A stretch of 64,000 nucleotides of DNA from an uncultured Actinomycetes bacterium (GTDB lineage: Bacteria > Actinomycetota > Actinomycetes > Mycobacteriales > Nakamurellaceae). A model generated the notes under the pieces. It saw nothing but the letters and a program-made list of their open reading frames with translations, was not told the origin of the DNA and made no database searches. Each line of letters opens with the position of its first letter. The first letter of the stretch is position 1. Shown here one piece after another: positions 41,393 through 49,568 of the stretch. The position numbers and the translations under genes were made by a program. The stretch covers positions 1 through 64,000 of the forward strand of contig CALANS010000176.1 of assembly GCA_937926105.1 (NCBI GenBank), read 5' to 3'.

Positions 41393-42163
41393 TCAGTCCA
41401 GCGGGGTGACGTAGGCGCCGGAGATGCCCCCGTCGACCAAGAACTGGGACGCCGTGATGAAGCTGGATTCGTCGGAGGCCAGGAACACCACCGCGTTGGC
41501 GATCTCGTCGGCCTCGGCGAATCGGCCCATCGGGATGTGCACCAGTCGGCGGGCAGCCCGCTCCGGATCGGAAGCGAACAGCTCCTGCAGCAGCGGAGTG
41601 TTGACCGGTCCCGGGCACAGCGCGTTGACCCGCACGCCCTGCCGGGCGAATTGCACCCCGAGCTCGCGGGACATCGCCAACACGCCGCCCTTGGACGCGG
41701 TGTAGGAGATCTGCGACGTGGCGGCGCCCATCACGGCGACGAAGGATGCGGTGTTGATGATCGAGCCCCGGCCCTGCTCGAGCATGTATGGCAGCGCGGC
41801 CTGGCAGCACAGGTAGACGCTGGTCAGGTTGACCTCCTGCACCCGGCGCCACGCCTGCAACCCGGTGGTCAGGATCGAGTCGTCGTCCGGTGGCGAGATC
41901 CCGGCGTTGTTGAAGGCGACATCCACGCTGCCGTACGAACTCTTGGCCAGCGCGAAGAGGGCGGCGACCGAGGCCGGGTCGGTAACGTCGGTGCGGGCGA
42001 ACGCACCGCGAACCTCGGCGGCGACCTCGGGCCCACGCTCGTTGTCGATGTCGCCGATCACGACGCGCGCGCCCTCGGCGGCGAACCGCCGGGCGGTGGC
42101 CAGGCCAATGCCGGAGCATCCGCCGGTGATGACGGCGACCCGGCCGTCCAGTCGTCCTGCCAT
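41393..42163 (-). CDS. Short-chain dehydrogenase/reductase
   Basis: A 256-residue classical SDR: TGGCSGIG cofactor loop, NNAG, catalytic Ser in INTASFVAVMG, YTASKGG for the Tyr/Lys pair, and C-terminal FLVDGGISGAYVTPLD. The Asp in VVIGDIDNERG favours NAD(H). It is encoded between the aldehyde dehydrogenase and the PuuD-like gene. In a gamma-glutamyl pathway it could oxidise a terminal alcohol to the aldehyde, the step PuuB performs on an amine. GAAAGGGA lies upstream of the ATG. Confidence 0.88.
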   Translation of the reverse strand: MAGRLDGRVAVITGGCSGIGLATARRFAAEGARVVIGDIDNERGPEVAAEVRGAFARTDVTDPASVAALFALAKSSYGSVDVAFNNAGISPPDDDSILTTGLQAWRRVQEVNLTSVYLCCQAALPYMLEQGRGSIINTASFVAVMGAATSQISYTASKGGVLAMSRELGVQFARQGVRVNALCPGPVNTPLLQELFASDPERAARRLVHIPMGRFAEADEIANAVVFLASDESSFITASQFLVDGGISGAYVTPLD

Positions 42164-42233
42164 GTCGATGCGTGTCCCTTTCGTAGCTATTTAAGGTGGT
42201 TTTGGGGCGGGTGGAGTGGTGTCTGGACGGACC

Positions 42234-42270
42234 CTATGTCCTTGCCCGGCCAGACCGGGCAAGGACATAG
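42234..42270 (-). terminator. 37-base perfect hairpin, family B
   Basis: CTATGTCCTTGCCCGG (42234-42249) pairs perfectly with 42255-42270 over 16 bp, around loop CCAGA. It lies 52 bases beyond the stop of the minus-strand aldehyde dehydrogenase and upstream of the SDR start, so it may attenuate or end transcription between them. A near-identical element with a compensated base pair is at 59871-59909. Confidence 0.75.
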
Positions 42271-42322
42271 CGGGCCGCAACCGCGCTCGAGTCTCGGCGG
42301 AAATCCGGCGAACCTGACACGA

Positions 42323-43741
42323 TCAGGGTCCCGTTGCGATGAACACGTTCTTCTCCTCGGTGAACGCGTCCGTGGCGTTCGGACCGAGTTCCCGGCCCAG
42401 GCCGGACTGCTTGTAGCCGCCGAACGGGGTCCAGTACCGCACCGACGAGTGCGAATTCACGCTCAGATTGCCGGATTCCACCCCGCGCGCCACCCGCAGC
42501 GCCCGCCCGATGTCGGCGGTGTAGATCGACCCGGACAGGCCGTACTCGGTGTCGTTGGCCATCGCGATCGCCTCGTCCTCGTCGTCGAACGGCAACACCG
42601 CGACCACTGGGCCGAACACCTCCTCGCGCCACACCGGGTCGGCGGCCGACGCGGGCAGCACCACGCTGGGCGGGAACCAGAAGCCACCGTCGAGTCCCTC
42701 ACCGGTCGGCATACTGCCGGTGACGGCGACGTCGACTCCGGCCAGGTATCCGGCGACCCTGTCCCGGTGGGCCGCGGAGATGAGCGGCCCCATCTCCGCC
42801 CGCGCCGAGGACGGGTCGGCCACCCGGACTCCCGTCACCGCCGTCCCGAACAGGTCCAGAAACCGCTCGTACACGGTGCGCTGGACCAGGATCCGGGATC
42901 GGGCGCAGCAGTCCTGGCCGGCGTTGTCGAACACGGCGTACGGTGCCGCGGCCGCTGCCGCGGCCAGGTCGGTGTCGTCGAAGACGATGGTCGCGTTCTT
43001 GCCGCCCAGTTCCAGAGTGACGGGTTTCACCTGGGTGGCACACCCGGCCATGATCTGCTTGCCGACCTCGGTGGAGCCGGTGAAGCACACCTTACGCACC
43101 AGCGGGTTGTCCACGAAGCGTTGCCCGACCACGGATCCCCGGCCCGGCAGCACCGTGAAGACCCCCTCCGGCAGCCCCGCCTGGCGACCCAGCTCGGCCA
43201 GCCGCAGCGCCGTCAGCGGGGTCAGCTCCGCGGGCTTGAGCACCACCGTGTTCCCGGCGGCCAGCGCCGGCGCGAAACCCCACCCCGCAATCGGCATCGG
43301 AAAGTTCCACGGCACGATCACGCCGACCACGCCGAGTGGCTCCCGGAAGGTGATATCCACCCCACCAGGGACGGGAATCTGCTTGCCCAGCAGGCGTTCC
43401 GGTGCCGCAGAGTAGTAGTTCAGCACGTCGCGGACGTTGCCGGCCTCCCACCGCGCGTTGCCCAGGGTGTGCCCCGAGTTCGCAATTTCCAACTGGGCCA
43501 ACTCGTCCAGGTGCGCGTCCACTGCGGCGGCGAAGGCGCGCAGTAGCCGGGCCCGCTCGCCCGGTGCGATGCCGCGCCAACTGCGGAACGCGGCATTCGC
43601 CCGCTCGATGGCGGCGTCGGCCTCCGCGGCGTCCGCCAGCGGGACCTCACCGATCGGCGCTCCGGTGGCGGGGTTGAGCACCGTGTGCATCCCACCCGCC
43701 CCGGAGGTGAGCGCCGGATCGACCGTGATCAACGTGCCCAT
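42323..43741 (-). CDS. Aldehyde dehydrogenase (PuuC-like)
   Basis: A 472-residue NAD-dependent aldehyde dehydrogenase: VPWNFPMPIAGWGFAPALAAG, KPAELTPLTALRLAEL, FTGSTEVGKQI, catalytic Glu in LELGGKNATIV and catalytic Cys in NAGQDCCARSRI. The C-terminus has PFGGYKQSGLGRELG. ATG 43741 (MGTLITVDPAL) is chosen; the frame extends upstream, but the longer start overlaps the glutamine-synthetase-like gene. It follows that gene by 23 bases, so it would oxidise the gamma-glutamyl aldehyde to the acid. Confidence 0.9.
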   Translation of the reverse strand: MGTLITVDPALTSGAGGMHTVLNPATGAPIGEVPLADAAEADAAIERANAAFRSWRGIAPGERARLLRAFAAAVDAHLDELAQLEIANSGHTLGNARWEAGNVRDVLNYYSAAPERLLGKQIPVPGGVDITFREPLGVVGVIVPWNFPMPIAGWGFAPALAAGNTVVLKPAELTPLTALRLAELGRQAGLPEGVFTVLPGRGSVVGQRFVDNPLVRKVCFTGSTEVGKQIMAGCATQVKPVTLELGGKNATIVFDDTDLAAAAAAAPYAVFDNAGQDCCARSRILVQRTVYERFLDLFGTAVTGVRVADPSSARAEMGPLISAAHRDRVAGYLAGVDVAVTGSMPTGEGLDGGFWFPPSVVLPASAADPVWREEVFGPVVAVLPFDDEDEAIAMANDTEYGLSGSIYTADIGRALRVARGVESGNLSVNSHSSVRYWTPFGGYKQSGLGRELGPNATDAFTEEKNVFIATGP

Positions 43742-43764
43742 GCGCGCCCGCTCTCCTGTCCGAT

Positions 43765-45138
43765 TCACAGCCGCTCGAAGCCGCGGCGGCGTTCCCAATC
43801 GGTGACGGCGGCCCCGAACGCGGCCAGTTCGGTGTCGGCCGCATGAACATAGTGCTCCACCACGTCGTCACCGAACGCGGCGCGGGCCAGCGCCGAGCCG
43901 GCGAACGCCTCCCGGGCGTCGCGCAGCGTGCGGGGCACCTGGGGATGCCCGGAGGTGTAGGCGTTGCCCACCAGTTCCGGCTCCAACTCCAGCTCGCGCT
44001 CGATCCCGTGCAGGCCGCCCGCCAGCATCGCCGCGAGCCCCAGATAGGGGTTCACGTCACCGCCCGGTACCCGGTTCTCCAGCCGGGCCGACGCTCCCTG
44101 CCCGACCAGTCGCACCGCGCAGGTACGGTTGTCGTTGCCCCAGCCGATGGTGGTCGGCGCGAACGATCCGTCAGCGAACCGCTTGTAGGAGTTGATGTTC
44201 GGCGCGTACAGCAGGGTGAAGTCGGCCATCGTGGCCAGCACCCCGGCGATGAAATGATCGTAGATCGTCGAGCGGGCGCCGGAGTCCCAGAACACCGCAG
44301 CGCCGTCGGCGCCGCGCAGGGACAGATGGATGTGGCAGGAGCTGCCCTCCCGCTCGTCGTATTTGGCCATGAAGGTGATCGAGCGCCCGTGCTGGGCGGC
44401 GATCTCCTTGGCGACATTCTTGTACACCGCGTGGTTGTCGGCGGTTGTCAGCACATCGGCGTAGAGGAAGGCGATCTCGTGCTGGCCAAAGTTGCATTCG
44501 CCCTTGGCCGATTCGACGGTGGTGCCGGCCGCGTACATGGTGTTGCGGATCTCTCGCAGCAGCGGCTCCACCCGAGTGGTGCCCAGGATCGAGTAGTCCA
44601 CGTTGTACTGATTGGCCGGAGTCATCGCGGTGTAGCCCGAGCGCCAGGCGTCTTCGTAGCTGGTGTCGAACACGATGAACTCCAGTTCGGTGCCGGCCAG
44701 CGCCGTGAAGCCCCGCTCGGCGGCGCGGGCGGCCTGCGCGGCCAGGATGGTGCGTGGTGACTGGCGCACCGGAGAGCCGTCCATCCAGGTCAGGTCGCAC
44801 TGGATCATCGCGGTGCCCGGCAGGTGCACCAGGCGCCGGATGGTGGAAAGGTCCAGTTGAAAAGCCATGTCGCCGTAGCCGGATTCCCAGGACGTGATGG
44901 CGTAGCCGGGGATGGTGTTCATCTCAACGTCGACGGCCAGTAGGTAATTGCAGCCCTCGGTGCCATGCCCCAGCACGTGGTCGCGGAAGAACTCGGCATG
45001 CAGCCGCTTGCCCTGCAGCCGGCCCTGCATATCGGTGAAGGCCACGATGACGGTGTCGATCTCGCCGGAGTCGATCTGCGCGAGCAGCGCCTCGGTGGTC
45101 AGCAGCCGGGAGTTGCGGGCGGTGGTGTGGGTGCTCAT
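43765..45138 (-). CDS. Glutamine-synthetase-like gamma-glutamyl-amine ligase (GlnA3/GlnA4/PuuA type)
   Basis: A 457-residue type I glutamine synthetase homologue: beta-grasp domain with VIVAFTDMQGRLQGKR, metal ligands in GTELEFIVFD, ESAKGECNFGQHEIAF and SSCHIHLSLRG, then INSYKRF and RLENRVPGGDVNPYL. The usual ammonia-binding residues and the Tyr adenylylation site of true GlnA are not evident. Such proteins join glutamate to polyamines (PuuA, GlnA3) or ethanolamine (GlnA4). Its ATG overlaps the stop of the GntR regulator (ATGA), and aldehyde dehydrogenase follows. Confidence 0.87.
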   Translation of the reverse strand: MSTHTTARNSRLLTTEALLAQIDSGEIDTVIVAFTDMQGRLQGKRLHAEFFRDHVLGHGTEGCNYLLAVDVEMNTIPGYAITSWESGYGDMAFQLDLSTIRRLVHLPGTAMIQCDLTWMDGSPVRQSPRTILAAQAARAAERGFTALAGTELEFIVFDTSYEDAWRSGYTAMTPANQYNVDYSILGTTRVEPLLREIRNTMYAAGTTVESAKGECNFGQHEIAFLYADVLTTADNHAVYKNVAKEIAAQHGRSITFMAKYDEREGSSCHIHLSLRGADGAAVFWDSGARSTIYDHFIAGVLATMADFTLLYAPNINSYKRFADGSFAPTTIGWGNDNRTCAVRLVGQGASARLENRVPGGDVNPYLGLAAMLAGGLHGIERELELEPELVGNAYTSGHPQVPRTLRDAREAFAGSALARAAFGDDVVEHYVHAADTELAAFGAAVTDWERRRGFERL

Positions 45139-46103
45139 GGTTGTGGGCTTGACGTCCTTCCTGCTCTGGCCGTAGTGGACTCGGGCGGGCATCCCGCGGG
45201 TGGTGGGCGGGCCGGCTGCTGGCGTGGGGTGATCGCCGGTACCGAGTCCGGCTCATCCGGCGGCAGCCCCAGCGGGCCGCGTAGCAGCGCGGCGGTGTCG
45301 TCGCAGTGCTGCTCCATGGCGCGGCGGGCCGCAGCGGGATTGCCGGCCAGGATTGCCGACACGATGGTGGCGTGCTGATGATTGGAGTGCTCGATGGTGC
45401 GGCCGAGAACGGGGATGGCCAGCAGTATCTCGTGCAGTGACGTCTGCACGTCGGTGACGGCGTCGATCACCATCGCCGACCCGGACGCCGCCGCGATTGC
45501 CAGATGCAGCCGGGAGTCGGCCTGCCGAAGCGCGGCGCTGTCCGTGGCCTGCCGCACCGCCTGCTGGAACCCGACCAACCGCTCCCGCTCGACCGGGCCG
45601 AGCGCACGGCCGGCGGCCACGTAACAGGCTCCAGGCTCCACGATCCGCCGAAACTGCAGCGCCTCGATCAGGTCGGGTCGACGCTCGGCCAGCCACCCTG
45701 AGCGGAGCGGTCCCGGCTCCGGGGGCCGATAGTCGACGGTGGTGCCGCCGCCCCGGCCCCGAGCGGTGACGACCATCCCGGCGGAGCGCAGCGCCGCAAT
45801 GGCCTCGCGCAGCGTCGCCCGGGACACCCCGAGCCGGCCGGCCAGTTCCCGTTCCGGTGGCAGCAGCGTGCCCGTCGGGAAGACCCCGAGCTGGATGGCG
45901 GCGGCCAGACGTTCCACGCACGTCTGGAAGGCGTGCGCCCGCAGCGGCCGCAGCAGCACGGACCCCAGACCGGCCGGGTCGGAGTCCGACGCGGTCGGGA
46001 CGGAGTTCGGTCCGGCCACGTCGGAGGTCGGACGGGATTTCTCGGCGATCCCCGGCAGCGGGGCGCTCGCGGCACCGGGCGCCGTCCTCGATATCCCCGT
46101 CAC
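45135..46103 (-). CDS. GntR-family regulator (FadR/FCD subfamily)
   Basis: A 322-residue protein. An unusual N-terminal 50 residues of Ser/Pro/Ala precede the winged HTH (LAAAIQLGVFPTGTLLPPERELAGRLGVSRATLREAIAAL ... VTARGRGGGTTV). The helical FCD effector domain follows (FRRIVEPGACYVAAG ... DSRLHLAIAAASG ... HQHATIVSAILAGNPAAARRAMEQH), with His and Asp residues that usually bind a metal and carboxylate. A Pro-rich tail of about 45 residues ends the protein. It is first in the gamma-glutamyl-amine operon and probably controls it and the divergent amidase. Confidence 0.9.
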   Translation of the reverse strand: MTGISRTAPGAASAPLPGIAEKSRPTSDVAGPNSVPTASDSDPAGLGSVLLRPLRAHAFQTCVERLAAAIQLGVFPTGTLLPPERELAGRLGVSRATLREAIAALRSAGMVVTARGRGGGTTVDYRPPEPGPLRSGWLAERRPDLIEALQFRRIVEPGACYVAAGRALGPVERERLVGFQQAVRQATDSAALRQADSRLHLAIAAASGSAMVIDAVTDVQTSLHEILLAIPVLGRTIEHSNHQHATIVSAILAGNPAAARRAMEQHCDDTAALLRGPLGLPPDEPDSVPAITPRQQPARPPPAGCPPESTTARAGRTSSPQP

Positions 46104-46167
46104 CGCCGTGTCTCACCGCCCCCGATCCGTCGATGGGTCGCGGCCTGCGGCAATGACCCCTGGCGCG

Positions 46168-46206
46168 ATCATGCTGCCGGAGAGCGGCTCTGTCAATGGT
46201 CTGACC
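46168..46206 (-). promoter_or_regulatory. Promoter and GntR-type operator upstream of the gamma-glutamyl-amine operon
   Basis: On the minus strand, TTGACA (46196-46191) is followed after 17 bases by CATGAT (46173-46168), giving a start site near 46161 and a leader of about 58 bases. Next to the -35 lies the palindrome GGTCTGACC (46198-46206), which matches the core of FadR/FCD-type GntR operators (GGTC-N-GACC). A second TGACCCC half-site is at 46154-46160. Confidence 0.6.
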
Positions 46207-46325
46207 CCATGCCTTTGTGCCTTCCCGCTCGCCCGGGCCGGCGGGCGGATCTTGGCAGGGCTTGCCGAATGGTCCGCGCTCGGGATGCGCCATGCTGTGA
46301 GGACCGCGTCCCCGGCCTGTCCGAG

Positions 46326-46369
46326 TCGTGTGTCTGAGCGCGCGCCATGGCGCCCCTTCAGACACACGA
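46326..46369. repeat. Large hairpin in the GntR/amidase divergent region, family A
   Basis: TCGTGTGTCTGA (46326-46337) pairs with TCAGACACACGA (46358-46369). The centre has its own palindrome GCGCCATGGCGC (46342-46353). Outside, CCCCGG (46310-46315) pairs with CCGGGG (46374-46379). Its 44-base length and GCGCCAT position match the family A hairpins at 39423 and 57587, but it lies 34 bases before the amidase start between divergent genes, where a terminator role is unlikely. Confidence 0.7.
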
Positions 46370-46403
46370 GGCACCGGGGATCGGTCGAACCGGAGGAGGA
46401 GCG

Positions 46404-47831
46404 ATGTCCACCGAGCTGTACTACCGGCCGGCCACCGAGCTGGCCGCGATGCTGCGCGCGAAGGAGGTCTCCGCCCGGGAGGTCGTCACTGCTCACCTGG
46501 AACGCATCGACGCCGTCAACCCGGCCGTCAACGCCATCGTCACCCATACCCCCGAGCTCGCCCTGCAGCAGGCCGCGCGAGCGGACGAGGCCGCCGCTCG
46601 CGACGAATTCCTCGGACCACTGCACGGAATCCCGGTGGCGCACAAGGATAACCACCTGACCAAGGGCATCGCCACCACGTTCGGTTCCACCACCCGGGCC
46701 GATTTCATCCCGGACGCCGACGACCTGGTCATCGAGCGGATGAAGGGCGCCGGGGTGATCACCCTGGGCAAGACCAACATCCCGGAGTTCGCCGCCGGCG
46801 GGCACACCTTCAACGAGGTGTTCGGCATCACCCGCAACCCCTACGACCTGTCCGTCACGGCCGGGGGTTCCTCCGGCGGGGCGGCCGCCGCGCTGGCGGC
46901 GGGCATGCACCCGCTCGCAGACGGCAACGATATGGGCGGCTCGCTGCGGCTGCCGGCCGGCTACTGCAACGTGATCGGGCTGCGGTCGTCCGCGGGGCGG
47001 GTGCCGGTGTACCCCGCCGCCGACGGATTCGTCGGGCTGTCGGTGCAGGGCCCGATGGCACGCACCGTCGCCGACCTGGCGCTGCTGCTCTCGGTGATGG
47101 CGGGCCCGGATCGGCGCTCGCCGATGTCCCTGGAGGAGCCCGGCTCGTCGTTCGCGTCCGTGCCGGAGGGTGGTCTCGCCGGCAGGCGGATCGCGTTCTC
47201 CATCGATCTGGGTGGGGCGGTGACGGTGGATCCGGAGGTCGCGCGGATTGTGCGGGCCGCGGCCGCGTCCTGCGAGAGCGCCGGGGCGATCGTCGAGGAG
47301 GCCTCGCCCGACTTCGCCGGGGCCGACGAGTGCTTCCGGACCCTGCGTGCCTGGCAGTTCGAGGCCACCCTCGGCGAATTCCTGGACAGCCACCGGGAGG
47401 TGGTGCGCCCCAGCCTGTACGCCAACATGGAGCAGGGCCGGGGGCTGACCGGGCCGCAGGTCGGGCGGGCGGCCGTGCTGCGCACCACCCTGTTCCACCG
47501 GATGCGCGAATTCCTGGAACCTGCTGGTGCCGGCTTCGATGCGCTGCTGCTGCCGATCGCCCCGCTGCCGGCCTTCTCCGCGGACATCCAATACCCCGAG
47601 ATGGTGGCCGGCGAGCCCCAACCGGACTACCTGGGCTGGATGCGCCCGGTATGCCACGTGACGGTGACGGGCCATCCGGCGATCGCCATGCCCGCCGGGT
47701 TCTGCGCGGCCGGTACGCCGGTGGGGGTGCAACTGGTGGGCCGGCACCGTGGCGAGCGGGAGTTGCTGGGCCTGGCCGCCGGGTTCGAGGCGGCGACGGG
47801 GTACGCGAGTCGGCGCCCGACCGCAATCTGA
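46404..47831 (+). CDS. Amidase (amidase signature family)
   Basis: A 475-residue amidase. The Ser-cisSer-Lys triad is present: Lys in IPVAHKDNHLTKG, cis-Ser and loop in TAGGSSGGAAAALAAG, nucleophile Ser in GNDMGGSLRLPA (commonly GTDTGGSIR). TFNEVFGITRNPYDL precedes the signature. GGAGGAGGA lies just before ATG 46404. Divergent from the GntR/gamma-glutamyl-amine operon, it could hydrolyse an amide feeding that pathway. Its stop lies inside a 23-bp tandem duplication. Confidence 0.9.
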   Translation: MSTELYYRPATELAAMLRAKEVSAREVVTAHLERIDAVNPAVNAIVTHTPELALQQAARADEAAARDEFLGPLHGIPVAHKDNHLTKGIATTFGSTTRADFIPDADDLVIERMKGAGVITLGKTNIPEFAAGGHTFNEVFGITRNPYDLSVTAGGSSGGAAAALAAGMHPLADGNDMGGSLRLPAGYCNVIGLRSSAGRVPVYPAADGFVGLSVQGPMARTVADLALLLSVMAGPDRRSPMSLEEPGSSFASVPEGGLAGRRIAFSIDLGGAVTVDPEVARIVRAAAASCESAGAIVEEASPDFAGADECFRTLRAWQFEATLGEFLDSHREVVRPSLYANMEQGRGLTGPQVGRAAVLRTTLFHRMREFLEPAGAGFDALLLPIAPLPAFSADIQYPEMVAGEPQPDYLGWMRPVCHVTVTGHPAIAMPAGFCAAGTPVGVQLVGRHRGERELLGLAAGFEAATGYASRRPTAI

Positions 47832-47852
47832 GTCGGCGCCCGGCCGCACTCT
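47807..47852. repeat. 23-bp tandem duplication across the amidase stop codon
   Basis: GAGTCGGCGCCCG.CCGCA.TCT occurs at 47807-47829 and again at 47830-47852 with two mismatches. The amidase TGA (47829-47831) spans the junction, so the duplication may have reset the C-terminus (…ASRRPTAI). Confidence 0.85.
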
Positions 47853-47924
47853 GAGGCCTCGAACCGGGTGCGCAGGGCATCCCTCGGCCCGGGCAATGGT
47901 GGTCGCCGGTGGCGAGTCCCACCG

Positions 47925-47963
47925 GCTCGCGTTCTGCTCCGCGAGACGGAGCAGAACGCGAGC
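47925..47963 (+). terminator. 39-base perfect hairpin after the amidase, family B architecture
   Basis: GCTCGCGTTCTGCTCCG (47925-47941) pairs perfectly over 17 bp with 47947-47963, around loop CGAGA. It lies 93 bases after the amidase stop and ahead of the next plus-strand gene. The stem sequence differs from the hairpins at 42234 and 59871, but stem length, 5-base loop and loop ending AGA are the same. Confidence 0.75.
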
Positions 47964-48107
47964 CTCCGTGAAACACTGCGGCGTGTCGCGCACGACACCG
48001 CGCGCCGAACTGGACCGGCGGGCCCCGGCATGGTGTCATGGGGGACGCCCGGTGAATGACACGGGTGTGATTCACGCCGGGTGCGGCAGGACGGGAGGGG
48101 TCGGCGG

Positions 48108-48404
48108 ATGGATGCAGCGAGCGCGGCGGGGCACACCGAGGAGCCGCTCCCCGAGGGCCTAGGTCGCCGTGAGCTGGACATCCTGCAGTTCGAGCGCCAG
48201 TGGTGGCAGTACGCCGGCAACAAGGAGCAGGCGATCCGCGACATGTTCAGCCTGTCCGCGACCCGCTACTACCAGGTGCTCAACCAGATCATCGACAACC
48301 CTGCGGCGCTGGCTGCCGAACCGCTGCTGGTGCGCCGGTTACGCCGGCTGCGCGCCAGTCGGCAGAAGACCCGGGCCGCACGCCGGCTGGGCATCCGGGT
48401 CTGA
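48108..48404 (+). CDS. DUF3263 protein
   Basis: A 98-residue cytoplasmic protein. The domain covers about residues 22-90: LDILQFERQWWQYAGNKEQAIRDMF, then ATRYYQVLNQIID and LLVRRLRRLRASRQ. The first half resembles a sigma-factor or HTH-like helix pair with a WW pair, and the end is strongly basic, so nucleic-acid binding is plausible. GGGAGGGG lies upstream of ATG 48108. It is a small conserved actinobacterial protein of unknown role, convergent with pssA. Confidence 0.88.
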   Translation: MDAASAAGHTEEPLPEGLGRRELDILQFERQWWQYAGNKEQAIRDMFSLSATRYYQVLNQIIDNPAALAAEPLLVRRLRRLRASRQKTRAARRLGIRV

Positions 48405-48513
48405 CCTTTGCATCGTGCCGCCGCCGGGCGGGAGGCAAAGCACTCGATCGCTGAGTTGGGCTCCGGAACGGGTACGTGAACCCGGAGAACGGGGCACGAC
48501 CGACGATCTCCCG

Positions 48514-49431
48514 TCACCGATAACGGCGCCGTCGCGGCATCCGCACCACCCGACGGGCACCCACCCGACGCTGCCGGGATAGCGGGCTGCCGTCGGATGC
48601 TCGCCCGGCCACCCGGCGGCGCCGGGGCATCCGCACCGCCAGCCGCAGCGGCCGCCGATTGGCCCGCGCCACCCGCCGCCGGTCCTCGCCGTCCCACAGC
48701 TCCGGATGATGCCGCAGGTAGCGGTACTTCCACCCGGCGTAGGGCAGATGCAGCAGATAGACGATCAGGCCGATCAGCAGGATCAGGTGCGGCTCGTAGA
48801 ACAGCGCGGCCACGCCGATCACCAGCAGCACCAGCAGCGGCACGATCAGACGCGGCGGCACCCGCACCGACTTCAGCGCGATCGTCGGGATCCGGGAGAC
48901 CATCATCAGGCCCATGGCGATCGCCCAGACTCCGACCGCCCATGGGCTGGACCACGGCCCGTCCCCGAACCGGATGGTGATCAGCAGCGGCACGGTGGCC
49001 AGCAGCGCCCCGGCCGGCGACGGCACCCCGGTAAAGAATCCCTTCGCCCACGGTTTGGGGGCGGTATCCAGGAACGAGTTGAATCGGGCCAGCCGGAGCA
49101 CCGTGCACACCGCGTACACCAGGCAGGCCGCCCAGCCCAGGGTGTGACCCTCCAGCTGCCAGATGTACAGCAGCAGCGCGGGGGCGACTCCGAACGAGAT
49201 CGCGTCGGACAGCGAATCCAGTTCCGCGCCGATCCTGCTGGTGGAACGCAGCAGCCGGGCTGCCGGGCCGTCCAGCGAATCCAGGATGGCGGCCAGTGCG
49301 ATGGCGCCGATCGCATAGGTGAAATGCCCCGGCAGTGACTTCTGCAGTGCGAAGGCGACCGCGGTCAGGCCGGAGGACACCGCCAGCACGGTGATGGCGT
49401 TGGGCAGGAACCGCACGGCGGGGGCCGCCAT
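48514..49431 (-). CDS. pssA: CDP-diacylglycerol--serine O-phosphatidyltransferase
   Basis: A 305-residue membrane enzyme that makes phosphatidylserine from CDP-diacylglycerol and serine. The CDP-alcohol phosphotransferase motif is complete (DGPAARLLRSTSRIGAELDS, then LSD, about residues 53-75). About seven hydrophobic segments follow. The last 60 residues are a strongly basic tail with repeated RMPRRRR, unusually long for the family. It is the distal gene after psd and a 45-codon frame whose TGA overlaps its ATG. Together with Psd it forms the phosphatidylethanolamine branch. Confidence 0.92.
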   Translation of the reverse strand: MAAPAVRFLPNAITVLAVSSGLTAVAFALQKSLPGHFTYAIGAIALAAILDSLDGPAARLLRSTSRIGAELDSLSDAISFGVAPALLLYIWQLEGHTLGWAACLVYAVCTVLRLARFNSFLDTAPKPWAKGFFTGVPSPAGALLATVPLLITIRFGDGPWSSPWAVGVWAIAMGLMMVSRIPTIALKSVRVPPRLIVPLLVLLVIGVAALFYEPHLILLIGLIVYLLHLPYAGWKYRYLRHHPELWDGEDRRRVARANRRPLRLAVRMPRRRRVAGRASDGSPLSRQRRVGARRVVRMPRRRRYR

Positions 49432-49568
49432 CAGAACGCTCCGGCGGCCACGGCTGCCGCGCGATCTTGCCGTTTTTCGACGGCCAGACTGACGCGGCGC
49501 CGCATTTCCGCAGGTAGTAGTGATCTTGGTTCGACCTGGACGGCGATTTCCGGCGCCTCGCTAGACAT
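49431..49568 (-). CDS. Possible 45-aa protein between psd and pssA
   Basis: ATG 49568 lies 7 bases inside the end of psd, and the TGA at 49433-49431 overlaps the pssA ATG, so the frame exactly fills the 129-base gap with coupled junctions on both sides. The product is a soluble, charged peptide: an acidic start (MSSEAPEIAVQVEP), then SLLPAEMRRRVSLAVEKRQD, probably an amphipathic helix. No known domain. Codons AGA, TCA and CTA are rare in the surrounding genes, which argues for caution. Confidence 0.45.
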   Translation of the reverse strand: MSSEAPEIAVQVEPRSLLPAEMRRRVSLAVEKRQDRAAAVAAGAF

